Shown: positions 24,646 through 34,517 of the stretch, piece by piece | Numbering within the stretch: position 1 is the first letter of the stretch | Layout: every line of letters starts with the position of its first letter | Assembly (NCBI RefSeq): GCF_015668515.1 | Contig: NZ_JADPFO010000001.1 | Span: 65,270-113,039 of the forward strand | Origin: Paraclostridium tenue | GTDB lineage: Bacteria; Bacillota; Clostridia; Peptostreptococcales; Peptostreptococcaceae | DNA: 47,770 nucleotides | Reading direction: 5' to 3' | Notes under the pieces: generated by a model | What the model saw: the letters and a program-made list of their open reading frames with translations, nothing else | What the model was told of the DNA's origin: nothing | Databases searched by the model: none | Program-made: the position numbers and the translations under genes

Positions 24646-25716
24646 ATGAAATTGCATATTGGGGGAGTTATATATAAATTAAGAAAAGAAAAAGGTGTAA
24701 CACAAGAGGTTTTTGCCAATACAGTAGGAGTATCTGTAGCAGCTGTATCAAAATGGGAAAATGAAAATTCCTATCCAGATATAACTATGCTACCTTCAAT
24801 AGCTAGATTCTTTAATACTACAATAGATAAGCTTTTAAGCTATGAAATAGAAATTTCTAATGAAGAAGTTATGAAACTTATGAAAAAATGTTCAACTATA
24901 TTTGAAACAGATAGTGTTGAAAACGGAATAAAGGCTTGTGAAGATTATATAAGACTGTATCCAAATAATATGTTTTTAAAGTTTAGAATAGGTTCTTTAT
25001 ATATGATGTCTTTAGCTAGTGCCACTAACGAAGATGAAGCAAATATTATGATTAATAAGGCTATACAATTACTAGAAATATCTTCTAAAAGTGATACACA
25101 GGAAATAAGTGAAACTTCAAAGTATATATTAAGTTCTTTATATACTATGAATAACCAAGAAGATAAGGCAGAAGAAGTTTTGTTGAGTTTACCTAAGGTG
25201 AATATGGATAGAGAAGATATGTTGATTGGATTATATATTAATCAAGGTAAATATGATAAAGCAAAAAAGAATTTAAGAGATTTGACATATAAAAAAATAA
25301 GTAATCTAATAACTTCTTTAGATTGGTATGTTAGTTTAGCTTACAAGGAAGATAATATATCAAAAGTTAAGGATATTTTAGATCTTAAAGATAAACTTAT
25401 AGAAATCTTTGACTTAGAAGATGTGTATGGAACTAGTAGAAATTTAATGTTTGCTGATTTATATGCAAAAGAAAAAAACATAGAAAAAACTTTAGATTAT
25501 ATTGAAAATATTGTAGAAAATTTAAATAAAGATTATAACTTTAATAATCATTTACTATTTGATGGAATAGAGTTATTCAAAGGAGTTCAATCTAAAGGAT
25601 ATCTTGTATTAAGTCTAAAAAAACTACTAATAAATGATGATAGATATGAATTTATAAAGGAAAATGAAAGATATAAAAATATAGTTGAAAAGTTAGAAGA
25701 CATAAGTCTGAATTAA
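24646..25716 (+). CDS. XRE-family regulator with TPR-like sensor region, 356 aa
   Basis: N-terminal HTH_3 domain at about 5-65 (LRKEKGVTQEVFANTVGVSV, then VSKWENENSYPDI and FNTTIDKLL). Residues 75-350 are all-helical, with TPR-like spacing (EDYIRLYPNNMFLKFRIGSL; LIGLYINQGKYDKAKKNL). HTH-TPR proteins of this type often sense peptides or the status of neighbouring genes. ATG follows AAAAGGAGATAGT. It is monocistronic between acetyltransferase genes; its targets are unknown. Confidence 0.88.
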   Translation: MKLHIGGVIYKLRKEKGVTQEVFANTVGVSVAAVSKWENENSYPDITMLPSIARFFNTTIDKLLSYEIEISNEEVMKLMKKCSTIFETDSVENGIKACEDYIRLYPNNMFLKFRIGSLYMMSLASATNEDEANIMINKAIQLLEISSKSDTQEISETSKYILSSLYTMNNQEDKAEEVLLSLPKVNMDREDMLIGLYINQGKYDKAKKNLRDLTYKKISNLITSLDWYVSLAYKEDNISKVKDILDLKDKLIEIFDLEDVYGTSRNLMFADLYAKEKNIEKTLDYIENIVENLNKDYNFNNHLLFDGIELFKGVQSKGYLVLSLKKLLINDDRYEFIKENERYKNIVEKLEDISLN

Positions 25717-25810
25717 TTATAATTAAAGCTTAATATGAAAATATATCTATACTAAAACAGGTCTTTTTTTACATATAATATAACTATAATAATAAAATGG
25801 AGGAATATAA

Positions 25811-26239
25811 ATGAAACTTCCAATATTAGAAACTAGTAGATTATATTTAAGAGAAATTACCGATGATGATGCAAATGATATATTTGAATATTTATCTAAT
25901 GATAGGGTTACTAGATATTTAGGAAAAGATTCATTAACTAATATTGATGAAGCATATGATATAATTAACAAAATTAAGATTAACTATGATGAACGTAGAG
26001 GTATAAGATGGGGAATAATACATAAAGAAAGCAAAAAATTAATAGGCACTATTGGATATGATGCAATGCATATTAAAAATAAAAGAGCAGAGATAGGATA
26101 TGATATTAACTTAAGTTTTTGGAGACAGGGATTTGCAACAGAAGCTATAAATAAAGTAATAGAGTTTGGATTTAGTAAATTAGATTTAAATAGAAAGGGA
26201 TTAATTTATAATTTATATAAATTATATACTAGGGGCTAA
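25811..26239 (+). pseudogene. C-terminally truncated GNAT acetyltransferase, 142 codons
   Basis: ATG follows GGAGG. Residues 1-130 are a normal RimJ/RimL-type sequence (LETSRLYLREITDDDANDIF, AEIGYDINLSFWRQGFATEA, FSKLDLNR). The expected AxVxxxNxxSxxxLEKLGF segment is missing: after LNR the frame runs KGLIYNLYKLYTRG to a stop. A deletion of about 30 codons explains this. Acetyl-CoA binding is mostly kept but the C-terminal strand pair is lost, so it is probably inactive. Confidence 0.7.
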
Positions 26240-26316
26240 AGACATTTCTAATTGAGAAAAAATTAAGATGAAAGATTAAATAAAAAAAATAATAAATTTT
26301 AAAGGGGGATTATTAT

Positions 26317-27372
26317 TTGAAAAAAATCCAAATATTAGAGTCTAATAATCAGTTAATAGATAGTCAAATCAATACATTAGATATACTTAAATTTGATGAA
26401 CTTAATGATTTGAAGAAATACGTTTATGAATCAATTGATTTATCCAATTTAAATGAATTAGAAATATTTATTGAAGTAATGAAATGGGTAAGTGAGCGCT
26501 TAGTTCATGATGGTGTAAATGATGCTGGAAATACATCTTCATTAGAAATATTAAAGAGAGCATCTAATGGTGAAAGATTCAGATGTGTAGAGTATGCAAA
26601 AGTTGCTAAAGATATATTGCTATCTATGGGATATATTGCTAGAACACTAAATATCCAAAGCAAGGATGCTGACTACGGAGGAGTAGGTCAAGGTCATGTA
26701 GTAACTGAAGTATGGTCAAACAATTTAAATAAATGGATTTTCCTTGATGTTCAATTCAATTGTTATGCAATTAAGGATAATTTGCCTCTTAGTTATTATG
26801 AAGTTTTTAAATCATTAGATGATATATCATTTATATTTTTAGGTGATAATCCTAAAATTGATGAAAAGAGATATATAGAATTTATTAAAAAATACTTTGG
26901 ATATATTAAAGTAAAACGTATTTTAAATGGTATTGAATCTCAATTATTTTTACATCTAGATGGAGAACGTCAATTACTAACTTTTCAAGCTATGGAATTA
27001 TCAAATGCGATATTCACTAAAAAATTAGATGAAATTTATTTTAATCCTAATAGAACAGCTATTTTATTTGAGTATAAGGATTCTATTGATGTTAGCAAAA
27101 TTATAAAAGAAAATAATATAGTTTCAGAAGAAGATTTTAAAGCAAATTACGATTTATTTTGTGCTAAACCTAATTTTACATTAAGATTTATTAGCAATAC
27201 TCCTAATATTGATTATTATGAATTACAGATAAATGAAAATGATTCAGTAAAAATAATAAAAAATACATATGACTGGAGTCTTAATGAAGGTATTAACAAG
27301 ATTAAAGTATGTTCTGTGAACAAACAAGGTATAAAAGGAAGCATTACAGAAATGAAGATACTTTATAATTAA
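26317..27372 (+). CDS. Transglutaminase-like cysteine protein, 351 aa
   Basis: The start is TTG 26317, with GGGGGA about 8 nt upstream. The transglutaminase-like triad is visible: Cys in GERFRCVEYAKVAKDIL (about 89), His in GQGHVVTEVW (about 129), Asp in WIFLDVQFNCY (about 142). Residues 230-351 form a beta-rich tail. No signal peptide is present, so it is cytosolic or leaves by another route. Such folds serve as proteases or amidases; the substrate is unknown. It is followed by a GGGTATAGT-family terminator. Confidence 0.8.
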   Translation: MKKIQILESNNQLIDSQINTLDILKFDELNDLKKYVYESIDLSNLNELEIFIEVMKWVSERLVHDGVNDAGNTSSLEILKRASNGERFRCVEYAKVAKDILLSMGYIARTLNIQSKDADYGGVGQGHVVTEVWSNNLNKWIFLDVQFNCYAIKDNLPLSYYEVFKSLDDISFIFLGDNPKIDEKRYIEFIKKYFGYIKVKRILNGIESQLFLHLDGERQLLTFQAMELSNAIFTKKLDEIYFNPNRTAILFEYKDSIDVSKIIKENNIVSEEDFKANYDLFCAKPNFTLRFISNTPNIDYYELQINENDSVKIIKNTYDWSLNEGINKIKVCSVNKQGIKGSITEMKILYN

Positions 27373-27419
27373 TGTTTAAAAAATATTTGTTTTAATATAG
27401 ATAAATCAAACTACTTTTT

Positions 27420-27452
27420 AGAGGGTATAGTATTTTACTATACCCTCTTTTT
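27420..27452 (+). terminator. GGGTATAGT-family terminator
   Basis: GAGGGTATAGT (27421-27431), loop ATTTT, ACTATACCCTC (27437-27447), then TTTTT. Perfect 11-bp stem. Confidence 0.9.
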
Positions 27453-27561
27453 CGGTAATATTTAGGGATATATTAAAATTTATTTAAAAATATATTGTAG
27501 AAAGAAAAATAACCTGCTACATTTTAATTATCAAAAGGTAATATAAAGGGGAATATTAGGG

Positions 27562-28950
27562 ATGAGAATTAAAAAAATTTTACCTATAATAGCAGTATCG
27601 CTATCAATAGGTATATTAACAGGATGTACAGAAACAAAAACAAAAAGTACAAAAATAAATATACTTGCAACAACAGACTTGCATGGGTCCGTTCCATATA
27701 ACATGGCAGAGCACATAAGAAAAGAAAGAGAAAATGATCCAAACATATCATTAGTAGATGCAGGAGATTTTTTTGATAGTGACAGCGGTGGAGCTATGGA
27801 TAAATATTTTTCTGATAGGCGTAGTAAGAAGCAAACTGAAATCGTTACGTTTGAAAATAAGTATGTAGAGTTTCCACTAGCAAAAGATATGAATGAAGTA
27901 GGCTATGATGCAGTAGTACTTGGAAATCATGAATTTGTATCAAACAATAAATTTCATTTAGATAATATGATATCTGACTTTGAAAAAAATAATATAGACG
28001 TATTATCAGCAAATACTTATAAACAAAACGGTGAAAGCTACACAAAACCATATACTATAAAACAAATAGACACTGAATATGGACAAGTTAAGTTAGGCAT
28101 ATTAGGGCTTACTATAAAAGAAGTTAATGAGGGAGAACCGGGAGACGAAAAACGAGATTTAAAAGACATAGAAAGTTATGCTGGAAAGTTATATATGAAT
28201 GACTTAGTTGAAGATGCTAAGAAATGGACAAAGATAATGGAAGAAAAAGAAAATCCAGATATAATAGTTGCGGTAGCACATAGTGGAGAAAAACCAAAAA
28301 AGCCTAAACACCCAGGTAATAGAATACAAGAATTAGCACAAGAATTAGATGGAATAGATGCAATAGTTGCAGGTCATACTCATACAGCTTTTGAACAACA
28401 TGACTATAAAAATAAAAGTGGTGAAAATGTAATAGTAACACAGCCTGGAAAACATGGAGAATGTATATCTAAAATAACTTTTGAATTAGAAAAAGATAAA
28501 GAAAAGTGGAGAGTAAAAGACAAGTATGTTAAGCTAACAGAGTTTGAAAAAGATAAAAGTTATGATTATGCAAATGAATTAATGGATAAAATTGCAGATA
28601 TAAAAAGGGGAACAAAAGAGATAAATTTAAAAGAAATAACTCCATTTGAATGGGATAAAGCATATGTATTTGATAAAAACACGACAATAGAAGAAATATA
28701 TGAAAAAGTAGGATATAAGTGGAAAAGTTTAGCCCAGCAGGAAAAAGGATATGAACTTCAAATTGTATTTATGAAAGATGAAAAAGTTGTATCTTATTTA
28801 ATTGGAGATAAAGATAAAATAGGGATTAGTATGAAGTTTGATAAATCAAATTATAAAGATGGTATTATAGAAATTGAGCCAAATAAGAATGATAAGTTTA
28901 GTGTTAAAAAAGGACAAGAAGATTTTGAAACTCATTTAACTTATATATAG
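27562..28950 (+). CDS. Metallophosphatase lipoprotein, 5'-nucleotidase-like, 462 aa
   Basis: A lipoprotein signal ends in the lipobox LTGC (Cys about 22). The calcineurin-like metal sites follow in order: TTDLHGS, DAGDFFD, LGNHEF, VAVAHSGE and VAGHTHTAFE. This is the N-terminal half of UshA-type 2',3'-cyclic phosphodiesterase/5'-nucleotidases. The usual UshA C-terminal substrate domain is not seen. Residues 345-462 instead carry a separate region (EITPFEWDKAYVFDKNTTIE). It acts at the outer face of the membrane, probably in nucleotide or phosphate scavenging. Confidence 0.88.
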   Translation: MRIKKILPIIAVSLSIGILTGCTETKTKSTKINILATTDLHGSVPYNMAEHIRKERENDPNISLVDAGDFFDSDSGGAMDKYFSDRRSKKQTEIVTFENKYVEFPLAKDMNEVGYDAVVLGNHEFVSNNKFHLDNMISDFEKNNIDVLSANTYKQNGESYTKPYTIKQIDTEYGQVKLGILGLTIKEVNEGEPGDEKRDLKDIESYAGKLYMNDLVEDAKKWTKIMEEKENPDIIVAVAHSGEKPKKPKHPGNRIQELAQELDGIDAIVAGHTHTAFEQHDYKNKSGENVIVTQPGKHGECISKITFELEKDKEKWRVKDKYVKLTEFEKDKSYDYANELMDKIADIKRGTKEINLKEITPFEWDKAYVFDKNTTIEEIYEKVGYKWKSLAQQEKGYELQIVFMKDEKVVSYLIGDKDKIGISMKFDKSNYKDGIIEIEPNKNDKFSVKKGQEDFETHLTYI

Positions 28951-28989
28951 AAATAAATAAGCAATTTGTGAGATAGACATGTATATGAA

Positions 28990-29142
28990 ATAAATTATAT
29001 ATGAATGACTTGGTAGAAGATGCTAAAAAATGAGTCAAAGTAATGAAGGAAAAAGAAAAAGCAGATATAGTAGTAGCAAAACTGTAATAGTAACTCAACA
29101 TGGAAAGTATGGAGAATGTATATCTAAAATTAATTTTAAGCA
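28990..29142 (+). pseudogene. Remnant of a second metallophosphatase gene
   Basis: The sequence ATATATGAATGACTTGGT parallels the preceding gene near 28191 (LYMNDLVEDAKKW), with TGA in place of TGG. It then jumps from the VVA region to CTGTAATAGTAACTCAACAT, which parallels NVIVTQPGKHGECISKI. So a diverged paralog was deleted internally and at both ends, leaving about 150 bp. Confidence 0.8.
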
Positions 29143-29217
29143 TAGTGTTATACGTAACTGTATAAAAATGGATATAATATATTTATATATGAAATATGAA
29201 AATAGGAGTGATATAAA

Positions 29218-29553
29218 GTGTATTATTTTGAACATTCATATTATCTAGGTATATTGATGACAATTGTAGGATTGATTATGAGATATGGAGCAGGGGAAAG
29301 ACCTAATTCATCAGGTTATAAAACATGGAGTTCTTGTAAGAATGGTACTAATTGGGTTATTGCAAATAAGTACGCAGGAAAACTAGGCATAATTTGTGGA
29401 TTTATTTATACTATAATTTTCTACTTTCTAGATAGATTTTTTAATTTCAAAAATGAAGTAGGTATATCATTGTTTGTATTTTTTACAGTATTTGTGCTTA
29501 TTATCATAGCCACAGAAATTCGTTTATATAAAGAAAATAAAAAATCACACTAA
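29218..29553 (+). CDS. SdpI-like membrane protein, 111 aa
   Basis: The start is GTG 29218, with AGGAGTG 8 nt upstream. Segments at about 8-22, 57-72 and 83-100 are hydrophobic. The middle SGYKTWSSCKNGTNWVIANK and YAGKLGIICG resemble the SdpI/YhfL pattern (GY-T--S-KN---W--AN--AGK). SdpI-type proteins confer immunity to membrane-active peptide toxins; here no toxin gene is adjacent. Followed by a GGGTATAGT-family terminator. Confidence 0.65.
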   Translation: MYYFEHSYYLGILMTIVGLIMRYGAGERPNSSGYKTWSSCKNGTNWVIANKYAGKLGIICGFIYTIIFYFLDRFFNFKNEVGISLFVFFTVFVLIIIATEIRLYKENKKSH

Positions 29554-29609
29554 GTTTGAGTAGTTAAAACTAAGTAATTATATTGAATATATAAATTGGA
29601 TATTATTTA

Positions 29610-29641
29610 GAGGGTATAGTGAAATACTATACCCTTTTTTG
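29610..29641 (+). terminator. GGGTATAGT-family terminator
   Basis: AGGGTATAGT (29611-29620), loop GAAAT, ACTATACCCT (29626-29635), then TTTTT. Confidence 0.9.
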
Positions 29642-29737
29642 CTTTAAATTAAGATGCTAATATTTAAAACTTTGGATAAAATACTTTTTTATATATAATA
29701 TAAGTATTAGTAACAGAATTTCAAGGGGAGATTATTT

Positions 29738-30406
29738 ATGGAAAAAATTATTATCATAGAAGATGAAGAAAAAATAAGAAATGAATTAAAATGCTTTTTA
29801 ACTAATTATGATTATGAAGTTATTACCATTTCAGACTTTGAAAATGTAGTAGACGAAGTTTTAAGTTTAGAAGCCCATCTAATTTTATTAGATATAAACC
29901 TTCCAGTTTGTGATGGTTATTACTTATGTAGAAAAATCAGAGAAAAATCAGACATTCCAATAATTGTAGTTACAAGTAGAGATACTGAAATGGATGAATT
30001 AATGAGTATGAACTTAGGTGCTGATGATTTTGTAACAAAACCATACAACACACAAATTCTACTTGCACGCATAAACTCACTTTTAAAAAGAACTTACAAA
30101 AAAACTAATCCAGAAATTATTAAATACAAAGATTTAGAACTAGATTTATCTAAAAATAGTGTAAGCTTTAAAAATCAAGAAGTAGAGCTTACTAAAAATG
30201 AGTTTAGAATACTAAATTGTCTTATTAAAAATGAAGGAAAGATAGTTTCAAGAGGAGATTTAATGGATTATTTATGGGACCTAGATTTATTTATAGATGA
30301 CAATACCCTTACAGTTAATATAAATAGACTTAGAAAGAAATTAAGTGAAATTGGATGTAGTGGATACATAGAAACTAAAAGGGGGAGAGGCTATATAATG
30401 CCGTAA
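29738..30406 (+). CDS. OmpR-type response regulator, Bce-like, 222 aa
   Basis: Receiver domain with the acidic pair E8/D9, phospho-acceptor D52 (LILLDINLP), T in VVTSR and K in VTKPY. The C-terminal winged helix (about 125-220) ends RLRKKLSEIGCSGYIETKRG. The histidine kinase starts 2 nt after its stop, and the ABC pair follows. This is the regulator-kinase-ATPase-permease order of antimicrobial-peptide sensing modules such as BceRSAB. It probably activates the promoter ahead of the ABC genes, around the dyad at 31449-31481. Confidence 0.92.
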   Translation: MEKIIIIEDEEKIRNELKCFLTNYDYEVITISDFENVVDEVLSLEAHLILLDINLPVCDGYYLCRKIREKSDIPIIVVTSRDTEMDELMSMNLGADDFVTKPYNTQILLARINSLLKRTYKKTNPEIIKYKDLELDLSKNSVSFKNQEVELTKNEFRILNCLIKNEGKIVSRGDLMDYLWDLDLFIDDNTLTVNINRLRKKLSEIGCSGYIETKRGRGYIMP

Positions 30407-30408
30407 CT

Positions 30409-31446
30409 ATGAATATAAAAGATTATTTAAAAGATAGAATCTTAGCTATATTATTAAATTTTATATTTTTTGCTTTTGTAATTTTTATACTAAAATCATC
30501 TCAAGTTGAAAGAGTAACAATAATTTTTACAACTATGCTTTGGATAGCTTTAAGTGGTATAGAATTTTTTTATGGATATTTTAAAAAGAAAAGTTACTAC
30601 GATCAAGTAATAAATTCTTTAAAGGAACTAGATAAAAAATATTTACTACCAGTAGTTATAAAAAGACCATCTTTTTGTGAAGGAAAAATTTTATATGATG
30701 TACTTAGCATTACAGATAAATCTATGAATGAAGAAGTCAATAAATATAAATTTAATCAAGAAGAATACAGAGAATACCTTGATTTATGGGTACATGAAAT
30801 AAAAACTCCAATAGCAGCTAGTAAGCTAGTTATAGAAAACAATAAAAATGAACATACCTTAAGTATTTTAGAAGAAATAGAAAAAGTAGAAGGTTTTATA
30901 GAACAAGCTCTTTATTATTCAAAGTCCAATGAAGTTGAAATAGATTACATAATAAAAGAAACAGATTTAAGAAAGTGTATAAATAATACTATCAAAAGAA
31001 ATAAAAAATTAATTAGAGAAAAGAGAATTTGTATAGATATAGAAGATTTTAGAGAGACAGTTTATTGTGATGGAAAATGGATGGAGTTTATACTAAATCA
31101 AATTATAGTAAATTCTATAAAATACATAGGAGATAAAACTATAAATAAAAAGCTAGAAAAAGAACTTCCAAAGATAACTATATACACAAAGATTAAAGAT
31201 AATAGTCTAGAATTATACATAAAGGATAATGGAATTGGAATTGATAAAAAGGATTTAAAGAAAGTTTTTAACAAAGGATTTACAGGGATTAACGGAAGAA
31301 AACTAAAAAAATCAACAGGAATGGGACTTTATATATCAAAACGATTAGCACAAAAAATGTATTTAGGCTTAGATATATATTCTGTGGTTAATGAAGAAAC
31401 CACTGTAAAAATAACATTTCCAAAAAGTAATATGATTCAAATATAA
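30409..31446 (+). CDS. Intramembrane-sensing histidine kinase, Bce-like, 345 aa
   Basis: Two membrane helices (about 12-29 and 36-54) joined by a very short outer loop. That is the mark of intramembrane-sensing kinases, which detect peptides through a partner ABC permease. The phospho-acceptor is H129 in WVHEIKTPIAAS. HATPase motifs follow: N box NQIIVNSIKYIG, G1 DNGIGI, and F/G2 GFTGINGRKLKKSTGMGL. Its start is 2 nt after the regulator stop, so translation is coupled. Confidence 0.92.
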   Translation: MNIKDYLKDRILAILLNFIFFAFVIFILKSSQVERVTIIFTTMLWIALSGIEFFYGYFKKKSYYDQVINSLKELDKKYLLPVVIKRPSFCEGKILYDVLSITDKSMNEEVNKYKFNQEEYREYLDLWVHEIKTPIAASKLVIENNKNEHTLSILEEIEKVEGFIEQALYYSKSNEVEIDYIIKETDLRKCINNTIKRNKKLIREKRICIDIEDFRETVYCDGKWMEFILNQIIVNSIKYIGDKTINKKLEKELPKITIYTKIKDNSLELYIKDNGIGIDKKDLKKVFNKGFTGINGRKLKKSTGMGLYISKRLAQKMYLGLDIYSVVNEETTVKITFPKSNMIQI

Positions 31447-31448
31447 AC

Positions 31449-31481
31449 AACCTTACATTATCGTAAGATAGTCGTAAGGTT
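31449..31481 (+). promoter_or_regulatory. Dyad ahead of the ABC genes, possible regulator site
   Basis: AACCTTAC (31449-31456) and GTAAGGTT (31474-31481) form an 8-bp inverted repeat, with an inner TTACATTATCGTAA palindrome in the left half. No T run follows, so an operator for the upstream response regulator is as likely as a terminator. Confidence 0.45.
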
Positions 31482-31550
31482 ATCTTATTAATTAAATCCT
31501 CTAAAGACTATAAAATAAAGTTATAAATTAAAAAATATGGAGGAGATAAG

Positions 31551-32318
31551 ATGAGTACAGTTCTTAAAGTTAAAAATATAGAAAAATATTATGGGAATAA
31601 GAAGAATTTAACAAAAGCTATTAATAATATTTCATTTGAAGTTGATAAGGGTGAATTTATAGGAATTATGGGACCTAGTGGAAGTGGTAAAACTACACTT
31701 TTAAATTGTATAGCAACAATAGATAAGGTAACTACTGGAAACATACAAATTGAAGATAAGGATATAACAACTTTATCAAGAAAAAATATAGAAAAGTTTA
31801 GAAGAGAACACTTAGGATTTATATTTCAAGAGTTTAACTTACTAGATACTTTAACTGTATATGAAAATATATCCTTAGCATTATCTATATTAGGAGTAAA
31901 GGGGTCTGAAATAGATAAAAGAGTAAAAAGTGTAGCAAATAGGCTGGGAATAGCAGATATATTAAGTAAGTTTCCATACGAAATATCAGGAGGACAAAAG
32001 CAAAGAGTAGCATGTGCAAGATCTATAATAAATGAACCGTCTTTAATTCTTGCAGACGAACCAACGGGAGCTCTAGATTCAAAATCAGCAAGAGTTTTAC
32101 TTGAAAATTTATCTGAATTAAATGAAAGTATGAATTCTACAATAATGATGGTAACTCATGATGCTTTTACAGCTAGTTATTGTAAAAGAATTTTATTTAT
32201 AAAAGATGGGAAAATCTTTAATGAATTGATAAGAGGAAATGATGATAGAAAAGAATTTTTCAAAAGAATCATAGAAGTTGTTACTCTTTTAGGAGGTGAC
32301 AATAACAATGTTATTTAA
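31551..32318 (+). CDS. Bce-type ABC transporter ATP-binding protein, 255 aa
   Basis: A MacB/LolD-like ATPase: Walker A GPSGSGKTT (about 43-51), Q loop FQEFNLLD, signature ISGGQKQRVA, Walker B LILADEPTGALD, H loop TH. It pairs with the following large permease, whose start overlaps its 3' end by 11 nt. Together they detoxify cell-wall-active peptides such as bacitracin or lantibiotics by releasing them from lipid targets, as known for the family; the substrate here is unknown. Confidence 0.93.
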   Translation: MSTVLKVKNIEKYYGNKKNLTKAINNISFEVDKGEFIGIMGPSGSGKTTLLNCIATIDKVTTGNIQIEDKDITTLSRKNIEKFRREHLGFIFQEFNLLDTLTVYENISLALSILGVKGSEIDKRVKSVANRLGIADILSKFPYEISGGQKQRVACARSIINEPSLILADEPTGALDSKSARVLLENLSELNESMNSTIMMVTHDAFTASYCKRILFIKDGKIFNELIRGNDDRKEFFKRIIEVVTLLGGDNNNVI

Positions 32319-34344
32319 GCTTTCCAAAAGAAATGTTCAAAGAAGTATGAAAGATTATAGTATTTACTTTTTTACACTTGTTCTAGGAGTTTGTATATTT
32401 TACATATTCAACTCAGTAGAAGCTCAAACAGCTATGATGGATATGACAGAAAATCAAAAAATGTTAATGAAAAGTTTAGATATGATAATTTCAATAGTAT
32501 CAGTTTTTGTGTCTTTCATATTAGGATTTTTAATAATATATGCAAATAACTTTATAATCAAAAAAAGAAATAGAGAATTTGGTATATATATGACACTAGG
32601 TATTAGTAGAAGTAAAATTGCCTTTATGCTATTTTATGAAACTATAATAGTTGGGTTTATGTCTTTAGCATTAGGACTATTTATAGGTGTATTTTTATCT
32701 CAAGGATTAGCTTCAGTTACTGCAAAATTATTTTCAGTGGATATGAAAAAATATCAATTTGTATTTTCAAAAGAAGCTTGTATAAAAACAATAATATATT
32801 TTAGTATAATATTTTTTATAACTATGATTCTAAATTTTGTAGTAGTTTCAAGATATAAACTTATAAATTTAATAAATAGTCAAAGAAAAAATGAAAAGTT
32901 AAAAGGCACAAACTTAATATTATCTGTAGCACTGTTTATAATATCTATAGTTTGTTTAGGATTTGCATATAAATTAATTTTAGAAAATGCTCTTGTAGAC
33001 ATAACAGATAATAATTTTAATTTATCTATACTTTTAGGTATTGTAGGTACAGTATTATTTTTTAGGTCTTTGGCAGGATTTTTTATAAAATTAGTTCAAA
33101 ATGATAAAAACTTATATCTAAAAAATCTTAACACTTTCACTTTAAGACAATTAAACAGTAAAATTAATACAAACTATATATCAATGAGTATTATATGTTT
33201 AATGTTATTTATATCAATTGGTATGTATTCTACAGCAATAGGGCTAAAAAATGCTATGGAAAAATCAGCAGAATCTCAAACCCCATATGATATAACTGTC
33301 ATAGAAGCATACAATCCTAAGGAAAAGACAAACTATAGTAATGAAAAATTAAGTGAAATACTTAAAAAATTAGATTTAAATGTAAATGATTATTCAAAAG
33401 AATATTTAGATTATAATTTTTACAAATCTCCTATAAAGTTTATTAAAATGTTTGAAAATACTTCAGATAATTTTTTATCTAAGCAATTAAAAGTTACGAT
33501 GAATTATAATATTCCTATTATAAAATTATCAGATTATAATAAGCTAAATAAAATGGCAGGTAAAAAACCAATAAATTTAAAAGATAAAGAAGTAGTTTTT
33601 GTTACAAATTCATCTACTATGGAAAATCCAATAAAAGAATATATAAAAAATAATAAAAGTATAAAAATAGGAAATGATGAATTTAAAATAAATGAAAACT
33701 ATAAGTATGAATCTTTAGAAAATGATTTAGCAAAAGATAATTTTATAACATTTTTAGTTGAAGATAAATACGCAGATAAATATGATATAAGTCAAAAATG
33801 TTTAAGTTTTAATTATGTAGGAGATAAAAAAGATACAGAAAATAAGTTAACTAAAAATCTTGAAAAAAGTGAAAATAAACAAATTCAATATCAAAAAGAC
33901 CATGGTTCAAACTTATTCTTTATAAGTAAACAAATAGTTTTAGACATTAATATGTCTAATGCAGCTATGTTTTTATATATAGGCTTATATATAGGAATAA
34001 TATTTTTAATATCTAGTGCAGCAGTACTTGCACTTAACCAATTATCAGGAGCAACAGAAAGTTTAGGAAGATATGAAATACTTAAAAAACTTGGAGTAAG
34101 CTCAAAAATGATAAACAAATCAATTTTTATACAAGTATTTATATATTTCTCACTTCCAATAGCTTTAGCCTTAGTTCATAGTTATTTTGGAATAAAGGTG
34201 GCAAATAATTTAATTAAAATATTTGGAGACTATGATACAGTAGGAACTAATATATTTGCAGTAATAAGTATATGTGTAATTTATGCTATATACTTCTTTG
34301 GAACATATAAAGGATATAAGCGTATTGTAAATAAAAATAATTAA
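32308..34344 (+). CDS. Bce-type ABC transporter permease, 678 aa
   Basis: The start was set at ATG 32308 after AGGAGGTGA (32291-32299); GTG 32296 overlaps that site. Ten hydrophobic segments in FtsX-like arrangement are split by a large outer domain between about residues 325 and 545 (from QTPYDITVIEAY to KDHGSNLFFISKQ). This is the diagnostic feature of BceB/VraG-type permeases and the presumed peptide-binding part. The downstream end has no obvious terminator before 34482. Confidence 0.93.
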   Translation: MLFKLSKRNVQRSMKDYSIYFFTLVLGVCIFYIFNSVEAQTAMMDMTENQKMLMKSLDMIISIVSVFVSFILGFLIIYANNFIIKKRNREFGIYMTLGISRSKIAFMLFYETIIVGFMSLALGLFIGVFLSQGLASVTAKLFSVDMKKYQFVFSKEACIKTIIYFSIIFFITMILNFVVVSRYKLINLINSQRKNEKLKGTNLILSVALFIISIVCLGFAYKLILENALVDITDNNFNLSILLGIVGTVLFFRSLAGFFIKLVQNDKNLYLKNLNTFTLRQLNSKINTNYISMSIICLMLFISIGMYSTAIGLKNAMEKSAESQTPYDITVIEAYNPKEKTNYSNEKLSEILKKLDLNVNDYSKEYLDYNFYKSPIKFIKMFENTSDNFLSKQLKVTMNYNIPIIKLSDYNKLNKMAGKKPINLKDKEVVFVTNSSTMENPIKEYIKNNKSIKIGNDEFKINENYKYESLENDLAKDNFITFLVEDKYADKYDISQKCLSFNYVGDKKDTENKLTKNLEKSENKQIQYQKDHGSNLFFISKQIVLDINMSNAAMFLYIGLYIGIIFLISSAAVLALNQLSGATESLGRYEILKKLGVSSKMINKSIFIQVFIYFSLPIALALVHSYFGIKVANNLIKIFGDYDTVGTNIFAVISICVIYAIYFFGTYKGYKRIVNKNN

Positions 34345-34379
34345 TTAGAACAAAAAGAGGGATATGTCAAAATATAGGT

Positions 34380-34482
34380 AGTTTAAAAAAGAAAAAATTA
34401 ACCCTATTGTTGGTGATGCGGTTATAGTTTATGCATCGATGAAATTGTTATCTAAAATAGATCAAAATAAATTTACAATATA
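34380..34482 (+). pseudogene. Short coding remnant
   Basis: A frame reading KKEKINPIVGDAVIVYASMK then LLSKIDQNKFTI to TAA, without a start codon or ribosome site. Protein-like but unidentified. It lies between the Bce permease and the shared terminator. Confidence 0.25.
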
Positions 34483-34512
34483 AAAAGGAGTAACGTTTTG
34501 TTACTCCTTTTT
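34482..34512. terminator. Bidirectional terminator
   Basis: AAAAAGGAGTAAC (34482-34494) pairs perfectly with 34500-34512, loop GTTTT. It serves the convergent dehydrogenase gene and the Bce operon. Confidence 0.92.
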
Positions 34513-34517
34513 GCTTT

